From: JBBDMW01 sp040878005
GTDB taxonomy: Bacteria; Chloroflexota; Dehalococcoidia; Lucifugimonadales; Lucifugimonadaceae
Reading direction: 5' to 3'
Length of the DNA stretch: 52,902 nt
Assembly: GCA_040878005.1 (NCBI GenBank)
Contig: JBBDMW010000060.1
Span: 1 to 52,902, forward strand
The notes beneath the pieces were generated by a model. It was not told where the DNA came from. It saw nothing but the letters and a program-made list of their open reading frames with translations, and made no database searches. Each line of letters opens with the position of its first letter. Within the stretch, counting starts at the first letter, position 1. Positions 1 through 9,141 of the stretch are shown here, in pieces. The position numbers were made by a program, and so were the translations under genes.

Positions 1-10
1 CGCAAACGGC

Positions 11-250
11 TCACCCGCAATGCCTGCAAAGGCACGGCGGGCGAAAGGCCCACACACGCACCCAGGTGCGGCCAGTCGTTAAACGGTCCCAGACAAAGAG
101 AAGATCAGTGCAGGCGGCACACCCCGGTACAAAATCTCCGTCCCTCTTCATGGGTGGTGGGACGAGGTGGGGTGACCAGGTCTCAAGCCAATGAGCAGCC
201 GTCTCACTCCCCTGACCGACAACGGCCCAGTAAGGGCTGTCCGCGGCCAA
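11..250 (-). CDS. possible small Cys-containing protein, second of a pair
   Basis: Open frame of 79 codons from a TTG, directly downstream of the 254-472 frame. It carries a Cys-x-x-Cys pair mid-protein and a C-terminal Cys-x-Cys-x-x-Cys-Gly, so the two frames together show four metal-knuckle-like clusters. No recognised family and no clear ribosome site. Between 473 and 746 I see only the 5' region of the next gene and nothing else that I can support. Confidence 0.2.
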   Translation of the reverse strand: MAADSPYWAVVGQGSETAAHWLETWSPHLVPPPMKRDGDFVPGCAACTDLLFVWDRLTTGRTWVRVWAFRPPCLCRHCG

Positions 251-253
251 CCC

Positions 254-472
254 TCAGCTTCCCTGCTCAACAGGGACGAGGAGCCGCCCATAACAGGATG
301 TAAACCATGTGCGCCTGTTTAGTTTGGTGAGCAAGCGCCCGCACAACGGGCAGGCACACCAGGCTCCCAAAACAAAATCCGCATCTGCCGCCAGCGGCCG
401 CAGCCCCACCAGGACATGCACCAGCCGCCGGAACAAATCAGCAGCAGCCGGCCCGCGCCGGACGATCACCAC
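254..472 (-). CDS. possible small Cys-containing protein
   Basis: Open frame of 72 codons beginning with a GTG and lacking a clear Shine-Dalgarno sequence. The product has a hydrophobic, Leu/Val/Arg-rich N-terminal half and a Cys-x-Cys-x-x-Cys-Gly cluster near residue 40 that resembles half of a zinc knuckle. Its stop codon lies 3 nt before the TTG that would start the next frame (11-250), so the two could form a small operon. I do not recognise either product and it may be chance coding in a GC-rich flank. No function is assigned. Confidence 0.22.
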   Translation of the reverse strand: MVIVRRGPAAADLFRRLVHVLVGLRPLAADADFVLGAWCACPLCGRLLTKLNRRTWFTSCYGRLLVPVEQGS

Positions 473-746
473 GAAAGGTAATCAATAGCCAGTTCACGCC
501 AGACCACGAACCAAACCAGCAAAATAAAAGAAACGGGGAAAACGTCACATGGCGAAGATGCCACGCGCCCAAAACCTACGTGTTCACGTTGGGACGCACG
601 GCAGTGCGTCCGTTACCGAGCCGCCACATTGTCCGAGCCGCAGGTGAGTACACACAAAAACCGAGCCGCCTACAAGACGAATTAACGCACAGCATGTATA
701 AAGGCAGGCTGATTTCAGCGGCCACTGCAGGAGGAAAAAACACAGG

Positions 747-1454
747 GTGGTAAACCAGGACGTGGAGTTCAACCTCTACTTCATACGCCACGGCGAGTCC
801 GAGTCCAACGTCGCAGTTGGGCTGGCCGCCGGCAAGAACTTCGACGCTCCCATGACAGAGCGCGGTCACCAGCAGGCGTTGGCGCTGGGCAGGCGGCTGG
901 CACGCGAGGGCGTCACGTTCGAGCGGATCTACTCCTCATCCCTGGTTCGTGCGGTACAGACGACCGAGGGCATGCTCAAGGGCATGAAGCTGGAGAGCGC
1001 AAAGTTCGAACGCATAGATCACATCATTGAGCAGCAGATCCCGGCATGGCGCGGCATGCCGCTTGAAGACGTGATGACGCCTGAAGTGACGCTGATGAGG
1101 TCGGAGAAGGGCAAGTGGTTTCAGCCGGCTGACGGCGAATCAGAAAGGGCAGTTGAGCGCAGAATATCGAACTGGTTGGAGGACGAGATTCTGTACAACC
1201 CGGGAAGGGCGGACCGCCCCGGCAGCCACCGGATCGCCGTAGTGGCGCATGGCCACTCTCTGCGGTGCCTGTTCCACTACATCATGGGGTTTGACCAGGG
1301 ATTCATCCGCCGCATGCAGTTGGACAACACATCCATCTCGCGGTTCAGGTTTGGCAGGGACGGCTGGACGGTCAACTCCATCAACGATGCGGCGCATACT
1401 GGAGACCTTGGTGACGTGAACCGGGAGCGAACCGAAGCCATGGCCGCGCCGTGA
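747..1454 (+). CDS. histidine phosphatase family protein (phosphoglycerate mutase-like)
   Basis: A 235-residue protein of the histidine phosphatase superfamily, which hydrolyses phosphate monoesters through a phosphohistidine. The Arg-His-Gly-Glu motif is at residues 14-17, a conserved Arg sits in the SSLVRA stretch near 68, an acidic residue lies near 131 and the second catalytic His is in VVAHGH near 168. Length fits cofactor-dependent PGM/GpmB-type phosphatases, but the substrate cannot be read from the sequence. The start is a GTG with AGGAGG at 729-734, a longish spacing; a GTG at 762 is an alternative. It is followed after 10 nt by the kinase-like gene, so the two probably share a transcript. 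Confidence 0.85.
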   Translation: MVNQDVEFNLYFIRHGESESNVAVGLAAGKNFDAPMTERGHQQALALGRRLAREGVTFERIYSSSLVRAVQTTEGMLKGMKLESAKFERIDHIIEQQIPAWRGMPLEDVMTPEVTLMRSEKGKWFQPADGESERAVERRISNWLEDEILYNPGRADRPGSHRIAVVAHGHSLRCLFHYIMGFDQGFIRRMQLDNTSISRFRFGRDGWTVNSINDAAHTGDLGDVNRERTEAMAAP

Positions 1455-1464
1455 GGCAACCGAA

Positions 1465-3099
1465 ATGACCCACGAGGCACCGTCGGATGACAGGGCTGCG
1501 CTGGTATCCGCGTTGCAGCGCCCCGACGCATATCCGGACCGGCCCGCCAGCGTTGAGATGGTGGAGACACACATCTCAAACCTGTTCATGGCAGGCGAGT
1601 ACGTCTACAAGGTGAAGAAGCCGGTCGACTTCGGCTTTTGCAACTTTACAACGCTTGAGCTGCGCCGGGACTACACGTTTCGAGAGTTGGAGCTAAACCG
1701 CCGCCTGACTGATGACGTGCACCTTGGCGTTGAAGAGGTGCGTCGGGACGACAACGGCGCCTATTCGATAGGCGGGCCGGGCACAACAGTTGAATACGCA
1801 CTGAAGATGCGTCACCTGCCCCCAGACCGCACGCTCAGCACCCTGGTCCGATCCGGGCTCGCTGGCGAAGCGGCCGTACGGCACATCGCCAGGGTGATCG
1901 CGCAGTTCCACGGCCGGGCGGCGCAAGCGCCGGAAGCTCCCGGGTTCGGCTCTCACCCGATGGTAAGTGACCTGGTGCTGGATAACGTGGAGCGCGCAGC
2001 GCAGGCATCGGGCAGGTTCACGGATGATGCAACCCTGGCTGACGTGCGGGCGTACTCGAAGGCCTTCCTGGACGTGCGCAGGCCACTCTTCCACGCAAGG
2101 TTCGCATCAAGGCGAATCCGTGAATGCCACGGCGACCTGCATGCAGGAAACGTGTTCCTGGAGAACGACTCCAGTTCGCCGGATGGCATAAAGGTGCAGG
2201 TCATCGACTGCATCGAGTTCAACGACAGCCTCCGCTTCATAGACCCGGCGGCAGACATCGCATTCATGGCCATGGACCTGGAGCACATGGGCCGGCAAGA
2301 CCTGGCAGACGCCTTCGTGGACGAGTACGTGAAGGCGGGAGGCGACCAGGGAGTGCGCCCGCTCCTGCCGTTCTACATGGCGTACCGGGCCATGGTCCGG
2401 TGCCTGATCAACGGCCTGATCGCTGGAGACCAGCCGGCGTCATCAACGAAGCCGGAAGCAGCCGAAGCGCAAAGTTACGCAGAACTGGCAGAGTCCATCG
2501 CCGGACGTGACAGGCCACAGGCGCTGTTCATCATGGCGGGACCAACCGGCAGCGGAAAGTCCACGGTTGCCCGCCTGGTCGCAGAGCGCTGGGGCATCGA
2601 ACACTTCCAGACAGATGTGATACGAAAACTGCTGGCAGGGCTGGACCCGGCGGCGAAGACCGGCGATGGCGTGGCGGCGGGCATCTACTCTGAGCAAATG
2701 TCCCACCGGACCTACCGTGAGTTGGAGAACCGGGGAGCGCGCATCCTCAGCCAGGGACTGCCGGTGATCATGGACGGCACCTTTCTGCGCCGCAGGCACC
2801 GGAAGAGTGCAGCTGACGTAGGTCGGCGCTATGGCGTCCCGGTAGTGATTATCGAATGCTCGCTTGAGGAAGCCGAGACAATCGCCCGACTGGAGCAGCG
2901 ATACGCATCAGACACGTCGGAGTCAGAAGGCAGGCCGGAGGTCTACCAGCGACAACGCGGCGCATGGCAGCCTGTCCGGGATGATGAGGCGGACGCAGTG
3001 GTGCGGGTGAACACAGCCGGCGACCAGGCCGCAATGTACGACAGGGCGCTCTACGACCTGTGGCGTGCCGTGCTGCGGATTAGTAAGCCTCGTTCGTAG
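1465..3099 (+). CDS. bifunctional aminoglycoside phosphotransferase-like / P-loop kinase protein
   Basis: A 544-residue two-domain protein. The N-terminal 340 residues resemble an aminoglycoside-phosphotransferase-type kinase fold, with Brenner's motif HGDLHAGN at 222-229 and a following metal-binding-type Asp in VIDCIEF (248). The C-terminal 190 residues are an AAA/zeta-toxin-like P-loop kinase with Walker A GPTGSGKST at 359-367. This fusion is a known family (AHH/COG2187 plus COG0645-like) of uncharacterised small-molecule kinases. The natural substrate is unknown and antibiotic resistance should not be assumed. Its 3' end overlaps the converging HAD gene by 49 nt. Confidence 0.8.
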   Translation: MTHEAPSDDRAALVSALQRPDAYPDRPASVEMVETHISNLFMAGEYVYKVKKPVDFGFCNFTTLELRRDYTFRELELNRRLTDDVHLGVEEVRRDDNGAYSIGGPGTTVEYALKMRHLPPDRTLSTLVRSGLAGEAAVRHIARVIAQFHGRAAQAPEAPGFGSHPMVSDLVLDNVERAAQASGRFTDDATLADVRAYSKAFLDVRRPLFHARFASRRIRECHGDLHAGNVFLENDSSSPDGIKVQVIDCIEFNDSLRFIDPAADIAFMAMDLEHMGRQDLADAFVDEYVKAGGDQGVRPLLPFYMAYRAMVRCLINGLIAGDQPASSTKPEAAEAQSYAELAESIAGRDRPQALFIMAGPTGSGKSTVARLVAERWGIEHFQTDVIRKLLAGLDPAAKTGDGVAAGIYSEQMSHRTYRELENRGARILSQGLPVIMDGTFLRRRHRKSAADVGRRYGVPVVIIECSLEEAETIARLEQRYASDTSESEGRPEVYQRQRGAWQPVRDDEADAVVRVNTAGDQAAMYDRALYDLWRAVLRISKPRS

Positions 3100-3875
3100 A
3101 GCAGCCCTGGCAGTTCACTCAAGCTGCTTATCTCGGCATCTGGCCGGGCCTCACCTGGGTTCTCATCGGTACGGTTGACCCAAATGGCGTGAAGTCCCAA
3201 TTTCTGGGCGCCGGCAACATCATTGGTGAGGCTATTGCCGATCATCGCTGTGCGGGACGGATCTGCGCCGAGGGCTTCCAGCGCTGACAAAAATGGCCTC
3301 GGGTCAGGCTTCCCCACCCCGATTTCAATGTCGCCTGACACCACGACCGCCTCGAAAAAATGACCAAGTCCGCATTTTTCAACCTTCGTGCGCTGGACAG
3401 ACGGAAAGCCGTTCGTGACTATAGCCATCCGGCAGTGTCCCGCCAATTCGGTCAGGGTCTGCTCGGCGTCAGGATACGGGACATGAGGCCCGCTGCCCTG
3501 CTCAACAAATGCAGCGGCCAGTTCATCGGCGAACGCTTCATCCTGTATACCAACCGCCGCCAGCGCCTGCACCCAGGCTCCATGCCGGTAATCCGGTATC
3601 CATTCCACCAGTCCCGGGGCATTGGAGTGGCTGCCGTCGAATAGCCCGCCCAACCCTTCCCACGAGCTGAAGCCTATGGAGCGGCAGTAGCCAATGAACG
3701 GCGACCCGCGCCACATCTCTCCGGCGCGCTGTCTCAACGCATTAATGAGCCGTTCAGGATCAACACCGCTCTGCTGCCTGGCCAGTTCGCCCACGGCAAG
3801 GAACGCAGTCGCCACAGACTCATCCTCTGCCGACAGGGTGTCATCAAAATCAAACAGAATCGCGTCTAGCGTCAA
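3051..3875 (-). CDS. HAD family hydrolase (subfamily IA)
   Basis: A 274-residue haloacid dehalogenase-type phosphatase. Motif I is DFDDT with the nucleophile and acid/base Asp at 9 and 11; motif II Thr lies in AIVTNG; the motif III Lys is in VGKPDP; motif IV is GNSLTND. An alpha-helical cap lies between motifs I and II, as in type IA phosphatases. The substrate is unknown. The gene is convergent with, and overlaps, the upstream kinase gene and is divergent from the ABC importer operon across a 300-nt regulatory region. Two further HAD-IA genes occur at 11.4-12.8 kb. Confidence 0.85.
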   Translation of the reverse strand: MTLDAILFDFDDTLSAEDESVATAFLAVGELARQQSGVDPERLINALRQRAGEMWRGSPFIGYCRSIGFSSWEGLGGLFDGSHSNAPGLVEWIPDYRHGAWVQALAAVGIQDEAFADELAAAFVEQGSGPHVPYPDAEQTLTELAGHCRMAIVTNGFPSVQRTKVEKCGLGHFFEAVVVSGDIEIGVGKPDPRPFLSALEALGADPSRTAMIGNSLTNDVAGAQKLGLHAIWVNRTDENPGEARPDAEISSLSELPGLLYERGLLIRSTARHRS

Positions 3876-4175
3876 CCTGGTCCTCGTTTATGAGACAGGG
3901 GGCGGCCAGCCGGATAAGCCCCCCATCCTCGCCATGATGTACAGGCCTGCTCCCTACAATGCAACATGTGTGAAACAAATCACAACATTGTTACGAAATA
4001 CGCAATGTTGCACCAAGATGGCAACTTTGTGTTGACACATAGAACCATTTGGTAGTTAACTCCCCTCCTCACAGGTGTTGGCCGCCGCCTAACGACTCTT
4101 CGCTACCGGCGCAACTCCTTATTGCACGGCAGGCCCCACACTGACTGTGCGGCGCTCTCAATCGGAGGAATTACC
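3876..4175. promoter_or_regulatory. divergent promoter region with operator-like dyad
   Basis: Intergenic region between the HAD gene and the ABC importer operon, locally much more AT-rich than its surroundings (about 3958-4060). It holds a perfect dyad, CAACATTG at 3983-3990 and CAATGTTG at 4003-4010 with a 12-nt spacer, and a TTGACA hexamer at 4032-4037 with a weak TAGTTA 15 nt further on. The position suits transcription of the importer under repression or activation by a dimeric regulator. The assignment rests on pattern only. Confidence 0.4.
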
Positions 4176-5933
4176 GTGACAAGGCTACCAAGGATACTGG
4201 TCCCGCTACTGGCTGGACTGGTTGTTATTGCGATAGCGTGCGGAGGAGACGAGCCAACGCCTACAACGTCGGCCGGATCTGATCCGACGAACACGCCGAC
4301 GAGTTCGGATCCCACGGCGACTTCTGAGCCGGGGACTTCACCGACGGAAACGCCGACCACTGCCACGGCTACGCCAGGCACAGACCCAACGGCGACCATG
4401 CCTCCCTCTGGAAACGGGCAGATGGGCGGCGAGTTGAGAATTGCTTCGACGGGAAGCGTGCAGAGCTTTGACCCGCTGTGGACCACGGCATCAGGCACGG
4501 CCAACGTGGCATGGACCATCCTGGAAGGACTGGTCGGCCAGACTGATGACTGGGGCCTCGGCATGCTGCTCCTGGAAAGCTGGGACACCAGCGATGACGG
4601 CCTGACATGGACCTTCAAGATCAGGGAAGGCGTGGCGTTCCACGATGGCACGCCACTGACCACCGACCAGGTGATAGCGACACTCGACCGCCAGAAAGAG
4701 GGCGCCCCGGTGCTGGCGTTGGTCTGGTCAGAGTTCGGACCTGAAAACTTCGATGAATTCGTTCAGAAGGAGGACGACTACACCTTCACCATCAACCTTG
4801 AGAGCCAGACCGGCCTGGTACTGGACGCTCTGGGCCCGCAGAACTTCACCCCGCTGATTGTGACGGAAGAGTGGGCGGCTGTGTCCCAGCAGGAATCTGC
4901 TCCGGGCGACCCGATTGGAACCGGCCCCTATGAGTTCGAGGAATGGCTCCCAGGAGACCGTTGGACCGCAGTGCGCTATGACAACTACTCGCCCAGCAGC
5001 GAGCCGACTGACGGCTGGGCAGGAGCGCACACAGCATACTTCGACCGCATTGTGTACATAGAGGTGTCAGACCAGACCACACGTGTGGCCGCCCTGGAAA
5101 CAGACGAAGTGGACATGATCCAGGAGTTCCCCGCTGACCTGACATCCAGGCTCCGGGACCACGCGGATGTTCAGCTGGTGGCGAACCCGCCAAGCAGGCT
5201 GCTTGGACACTTCAACCACGTTGAGACGCCATTTGACCAGCGTGAGGCGCGCCGGGCACTGGTGATGGCCTACGACAATGAATCCGCCCTGCTCCTGGCT
5301 ACTGGCGATGAGGATTCCTACAACCTGTGCCCGTCTCTCATGCAGTGCGGCACGGTCTGGGAGACTGACGCCGGATCAGAGGGCCTTTACAACGCCCAGA
5401 GAGTGGATGAGGCTGCGGAGATCATCGCTGGCCTGGGCCTGGCCGGCACTAGGGTCCGCCTGATGGACCCGCAGGACCGCCAGCCGGCCCACGGCGCTGC
5501 ACAAATCAGCCGGGAAGTCCTGATAGACATCGGCTTCGACGTTGAGTACCAGACGATGGACTGGGCGACGATGGTCACCCGCCGCGCTGACACGAACCTG
5601 TGGGAGTTCTTCCACACGTGGAGCGGCTCAGCTGTACGGGCCGGACCAGTTGGTCATCTCCGCTTTGGAGAACTCCAATATGACGCCTGGTTCAACAAGT
5701 ACCAGGACGTTGAGGGATCCCAGCGGGAATTGCTGGAGGCCCTGGCCCGTGAAACCGATGAGGCTGAGATAGACCGCCTCATGGAGGAATTCCAGGAGTA
5801 CTTCTATGAAGACGCCATCTTCCTCCAGGTTGGTGAGTTCTTCAGTCACTGGGCCGCACGGTCAAGAATGCAGGGCATAGTCGAAGGCTCGCCTGCCGCC
5901 CAGCATCCGTTTGACAAGTGGTTTGAAAACTAG
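4176..5933 (+). CDS. ABC transporter substrate-binding lipoprotein (family 5, peptide/nickel type)
   Basis: Extracytoplasmic binding protein of a Dpp/Opp/Nik-type importer, 585 residues. I chose the GTG at 4176 because GGAGG (4164-4168) precedes it and because it gives a compact lipoprotein signal: charged start, hydrophobic core and lipobox ending at Cys22. An upstream ATG at 4122 would add 18 residues and bury the signal. After the Cys comes a Thr/Pro/Ser-rich tether of about 60 residues, then an SBP_bac_5 domain beginning near GGELRIA. Anchored to the outer face of the membrane, it would deliver ligand to the permeases encoded downstream. Specificity for peptides, nickel or glycosides cannot be decided. 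Confidence 0.9.
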   Translation: MTRLPRILVPLLAGLVVIAIACGGDEPTPTTSAGSDPTNTPTSSDPTATSEPGTSPTETPTTATATPGTDPTATMPPSGNGQMGGELRIASTGSVQSFDPLWTTASGTANVAWTILEGLVGQTDDWGLGMLLLESWDTSDDGLTWTFKIREGVAFHDGTPLTTDQVIATLDRQKEGAPVLALVWSEFGPENFDEFVQKEDDYTFTINLESQTGLVLDALGPQNFTPLIVTEEWAAVSQQESAPGDPIGTGPYEFEEWLPGDRWTAVRYDNYSPSSEPTDGWAGAHTAYFDRIVYIEVSDQTTRVAALETDEVDMIQEFPADLTSRLRDHADVQLVANPPSRLLGHFNHVETPFDQREARRALVMAYDNESALLLATGDEDSYNLCPSLMQCGTVWETDAGSEGLYNAQRVDEAAEIIAGLGLAGTRVRLMDPQDRQPAHGAAQISREVLIDIGFDVEYQTMDWATMVTRRADTNLWEFFHTWSGSAVRAGPVGHLRFGELQYDAWFNKYQDVEGSQRELLEALARETDEAEIDRLMEEFQEYFYEDAIFLQVGEFFSHWAARSRMQGIVEGSPAAQHPFDKWFEN

Positions 5934-5950
5934 CCCCGGCTGGTAGATCA

Positions 5951-5990
5951 GGGTGCTGCGGCAGGCGGCTGTTTGCCTGCCGCAGCACCC
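5951..5990 (+). other. perfect 16-bp stem-loop between binding-protein and permease genes
   Basis: The arms 5951-5966 and 5975-5990 are perfectly complementary over 16 bp around an 8-nt loop. No T-run follows, so this is better read as an mRNA-stabilising or processing hairpin than as a full terminator. It lies 17 nt after the lipoprotein stop, where importer operons often carry hairpins that favour excess binding protein over permease. Confidence 0.7.
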
Positions 5991-6121
5991 ACCATCACGT
6001 AGATGGCAAATGCATCCCACGGGATGACCGCAAACGCCTCACATACATGAGCGTGGGAACGAATGTTTCCTGAATGGCTAGCCGCCAGGGCACGCGTCAG
6101 ACCTGGCAATGAGATCACCGC

Positions 6122-7063
6122 ATGTGGATCTACATAACCCAGAGATTGCTCGTATCGATTCCCGTGATCATCATCGTGGGAGTCATCACGTTCTCTCTGC
6201 TGTTCGTTGCCCCCGGTGACCCTGCGGCGATCATCGGCGGTGATGAAGCTTCGCCGGAGATGCTGGAGCAGATCCGGGAGCAGTTGGGATTCGACCAGCC
6301 GTACCACATCCAGTTGGGCAGGTGGTTCGGACGTTTGCTTCGGGGCGACCTCGGCACCTCCATATTCTCGCAGCGCGAGATAACCGAACTTATGGCGCCC
6401 CGCCTGCAGCCGACTCTGTCACTGGGCATCCAGGTGATGGTCTTGTCCACGCTCCTCGGGGTATCGCTCGGGATGCTCGCGGCGTGGCGGGCGGGCGCTG
6501 CGCTCGACCGGTCGCTAATGGTATTCGCAGTCCTGGGTTTCGCCATGCCCGGCTTCTGGCTCGCGATCCTCCTGATATGGCTATTCTCGGTCAACCTCGG
6601 GTGGTTCCCGGTATTTGGTTACAGCCCCATAGGCGATGGAATTATCCAGCACCTGCACAGCATGTTCCTGGCAGTGATGGTCAACAGCGTGCTGGCATCC
6701 GCGTTCATATCGCGCATAACCAGGTCTGCAATGCTGGAGGTCTTGCGTGAAGACTACATACGGACCGCCCGCGCCAAGGGCGTGGCCGAGTTCAAGGTCT
6801 TCCTGCGTCACGCCCTGAGGCCGGCATCCATACCAGTGGTCACGGTCATCGGCGCCACCCTCGCAAGCCTGGCGACCGGGTTTGTGATCACGGAGACAGT
6901 CTTCAACATCCCTGGCCTGGGCAAGATGCTGGTGGAATCCATATCTCGCCGTGACTACCCCATCATCCAGGCGTTGCTCATGGTGGTGGCGACCTCATAC
7001 GTGCTCGTGAATCTCCTTGTAGACATTCTTTACGCCTACATAGACCCGAGGATTCGGTATTGA
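6122..7063 (+). CDS. ABC transporter permease (DppB-like)
   Basis: A 313-residue inner-membrane permease of the peptide/nickel family. The N-terminal membrane helix begins at once (MWIYITQRLL), followed by an external segment and further hydrophobic helices. The EAA coupling loop, with ARAKGV, lies near residue 213 before the last helices. With the next gene product it would form the channel heterodimer. It starts with ATG and ends overlapping the next start codon by 4 nt, so the two are translationally coupled. Confidence 0.92.
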   Translation: MWIYITQRLLVSIPVIIIVGVITFSLLFVAPGDPAAIIGGDEASPEMLEQIREQLGFDQPYHIQLGRWFGRLLRGDLGTSIFSQREITELMAPRLQPTLSLGIQVMVLSTLLGVSLGMLAAWRAGAALDRSLMVFAVLGFAMPGFWLAILLIWLFSVNLGWFPVFGYSPIGDGIIQHLHSMFLAVMVNSVLASAFISRITRSAMLEVLREDYIRTARAKGVAEFKVFLRHALRPASIPVVTVIGATLASLATGFVITETVFNIPGLGKMLVESISRRDYPIIQALLMVVATSYVLVNLLVDILYAYIDPRIRY

Positions 7064-7983
7064 ACCCGACCATCCCAGCAGCGGACGCCGTAGTTCGTCT
7101 TTCACCGTCCTCCCGGCAGCGTGCGCAACGGGCGCTTTCGGGTGCAGCAGGCGTGCTGAAACGCGAGCCGATAGTGCTGGTAGCCACCGTCATACTGGTG
7201 ATCATGACGTTCCTGGCCGTATTCTCGCCGTTGCTCACGCGGACGGACTACGAGAGAACTGCGCCGCGGGAACGTCTTGAAGCCCCGTCAGCACAGCACT
7301 GGTTTGGAACCGATCACCTGGGCAGGGATGTATTCGACCGGACGATAGTCGGCACGCGGCTCTCGTTCCTCGTGGGCTTCTCAGTTACGGCCATCAGCAC
7401 GGTGATCGGCACAGTGGTGGCGCTCGTAATTGGCTACTCGCGCTTACTGGACAACATCGCCATGCGCTTCGTGGACGGCTTACTCGCGTTCCCGACCATC
7501 TTGCTCGCGTTGGCGCTGATTGCGCTGTTGGGCCCCAGCATCACAAACGTGATCATCGCCCTGTCGATCACGGGAACGGCGAGCAAGATCCGCTTAGTCA
7601 GGGGTGCTGTCCTTACACTGCGTGAGTCACTGTACGTTGAGTCAGCCCGGTCCATTGGCGCGGGCGTGCCGCGCATACTGTTCCTGCACATAGCGCCAAA
7701 CACGTTCGGACTGGTGCTGGTGCAGGCCACGTTCACGCTGGCAGCGACAATTCTTGCTGAGGCAAGCCTGAGCTTCCTCGGCGCCGGAGTGCCGCCAATC
7801 ACGCCAAGCTGGGGCAACATCATCGCCGCCGGTCATGGAAGAGTGCAGACTGCAATATGGATCTCGTTCTTCCCTGGGGTGTTCCTGACCTTGCTGGTGC
7901 TTGCGGTTGTCCTGATCGGGGACTCTCTGCGTGACCACCTGGACCCAAGGCTCAGAAACCGGCTGGCGAAAGAGAACCAGTAG
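7060..7983 (+). CDS. ABC transporter permease (DppC-like)
   Basis: A 307-residue second permease of the importer. It has a cytoplasmic N-terminal stretch, a first helix near residues 45-65, an external loop containing the family-typical WFGTDHLGRD, then five helices with an EAA loop (ESARSIGAG) near residue 195. The TTG start at 7060 overlaps the TGA of the upstream permease. The next gene is 132 nt away, separated by a short 7-bp hairpin (8067-8073 with 8084-8090). Confidence 0.92.
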   Translation: MNPTIPAADAVVRLSPSSRQRAQRALSGAAGVLKREPIVLVATVILVIMTFLAVFSPLLTRTDYERTAPRERLEAPSAQHWFGTDHLGRDVFDRTIVGTRLSFLVGFSVTAISTVIGTVVALVIGYSRLLDNIAMRFVDGLLAFPTILLALALIALLGPSITNVIIALSITGTASKIRLVRGAVLTLRESLYVESARSIGAGVPRILFLHIAPNTFGLVLVQATFTLAATILAEASLSFLGAGVPPITPSWGNIIAAGHGRVQTAIWISFFPGVFLTLLVLAVVLIGDSLRDHLDPRLRNRLAKENQ

Positions 7984-8115
7984 GACGCCCGCCGTTCACC
8001 ATGCCGCCTGTCCAGGAACGCATGAGCACAACACGGGACCCTCTGCCATCATGAGACAAACCACCACCAGGAAAGCCATTCGCTTCCTGGGAGTTAGGAA
8101 TCCGGGAGAGTAACA

Positions 8116-9141
8116 ATGACAGGCAGTTCGCCAGGGTCAGGCCCTCTGCTTGATGTGCGCAACCTGAAAACCCACTTCTTCACAGCGGGAGGAGTGATCA
8201 AGGCCGTCGACGATGTGTCCTTCACCGTGGAGGCAGGGGAGACATTGGGGCTGGTGGGCGAGAGCGGGTGCGGCAAGAGCGTGACCGCTCTCTCGCTTAT
8301 GCGCCTCGTGCCGGACCCGCCCGGCCGCATAGTCGGTGGAGAGGTGCTCTTTGACGGCCAGGATCTCCTGAGGGCTTCAGACACGCAGATGCGGCAGGTC
8401 CGCGGCGGGCGCATCGGCATGATCTTCCAGGAGCCCATGACATCGCTCAACCCGGTCCTCACCATCGGCAGGCAGCTCACTGAATCCCTTGAGCTTCACC
8501 TCAAGATGAATCACCGGGCGGCCATGACGCGGGCGCGTGAGCTGCTGGAGATGGTTGGCATTCCAGACCCGGAATCCAGGCTCAGCGACTACCCGCACCA
8601 GATGAGTGGCGGCCAGAGGCAGAGGATCATGATCGCCATTGCCCTGAGCTGCAATCCTGACCTGCTCATCGCCGACGAGGCGACCACCGCCCTGGACGTT
8701 ACCATCCAGGCCCAGATACTGGAGTTGATGAAGGACCTCACCACCAGGCTCGGGACCGCCCTGATCATCATCACCCACAACCTTGGCGTGGTTGCAAGGT
8801 ACGCAGACCGGGTCAACGTCATGTATGCAGGGAGGATCAGGGAGACGGGCACCGCCGAGGAGATCTACGGGCACCCAAAGCACCCGTACACGGTGGGGCT
8901 GCTCAACTCCGTCCCCCGGCTGGACCAGCCATCAGGAACCAGGCTGCGGCCCATCGAAGGCGAGATCCCGAACCTGGCCGATCTGCCCGACGGATGCGAC
9001 TTCCGCCCGCGCTGCGCATGGGCTGTGCCGCACTGCGCAACTGACGACCCGCCCCTGCTCGAAACCAGCGTCGGGCAGCGCTCCGCATGCTGGGAGCATG
9101 AAAGGGTGGAACTCCCGGAGCCAGAGAGGATCAGCACTTGA
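8116..9141 (+). CDS. ABC transporter ATP-binding protein (DppD-like)
   Basis: A 341-residue cytoplasmic ATPase of the importer. Walker A GESGCGKS is at 48-55, the Q-loop in IFQEPM near 104, signature MSGGQRQR at 163-170, Walker B LLIADE at 183-188 and a switch His in IIITHN. The C-terminal oligopeptide/dipeptide domain includes the conserved Cys-bearing segment (CDFRPRC). A ribosome site (GGGAGAG) precedes the ATG. Its stop overlaps the TTG start of the partner ATPase. Confidence 0.94.
   Translation: MTGSSPGSGPLLDVRNLKTHFFTAGGVIKAVDDVSFTVEAGETLGLVGESGCGKSVTALSLMRLVPDPPGRIVGGEVLFDGQDLLRASDTQMRQVRGGRIGMIFQEPMTSLNPVLTIGRQLTESLELHLKMNHRAAMTRARELLEMVGIPDPESRLSDYPHQMSGGQRQRIMIAIALSCNPDLLIADEATTALDVTIQAQILELMKDLTTRLGTALIIITHNLGVVARYADRVNVMYAGRIRETGTAEEIYGHPKHPYTVGLLNSVPRLDQPSGTRLRPIEGEIPNLADLPDGCDFRPRCAWAVPHCATDDPPLLETSVGQRSACWEHERVELPEPERIST

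Noticed and set aside
1465..3099. Aminoglycoside resistance gene
   Set aside because: Only the kinase fold is shared; the fusion with a P-loop kinase marks a housekeeping-type uncharacterised family.
5951..5990. Intrinsic terminator ending the binding-protein transcript
   Set aside because: No T-run follows the stem, and the next genes are evidently in the same operon.
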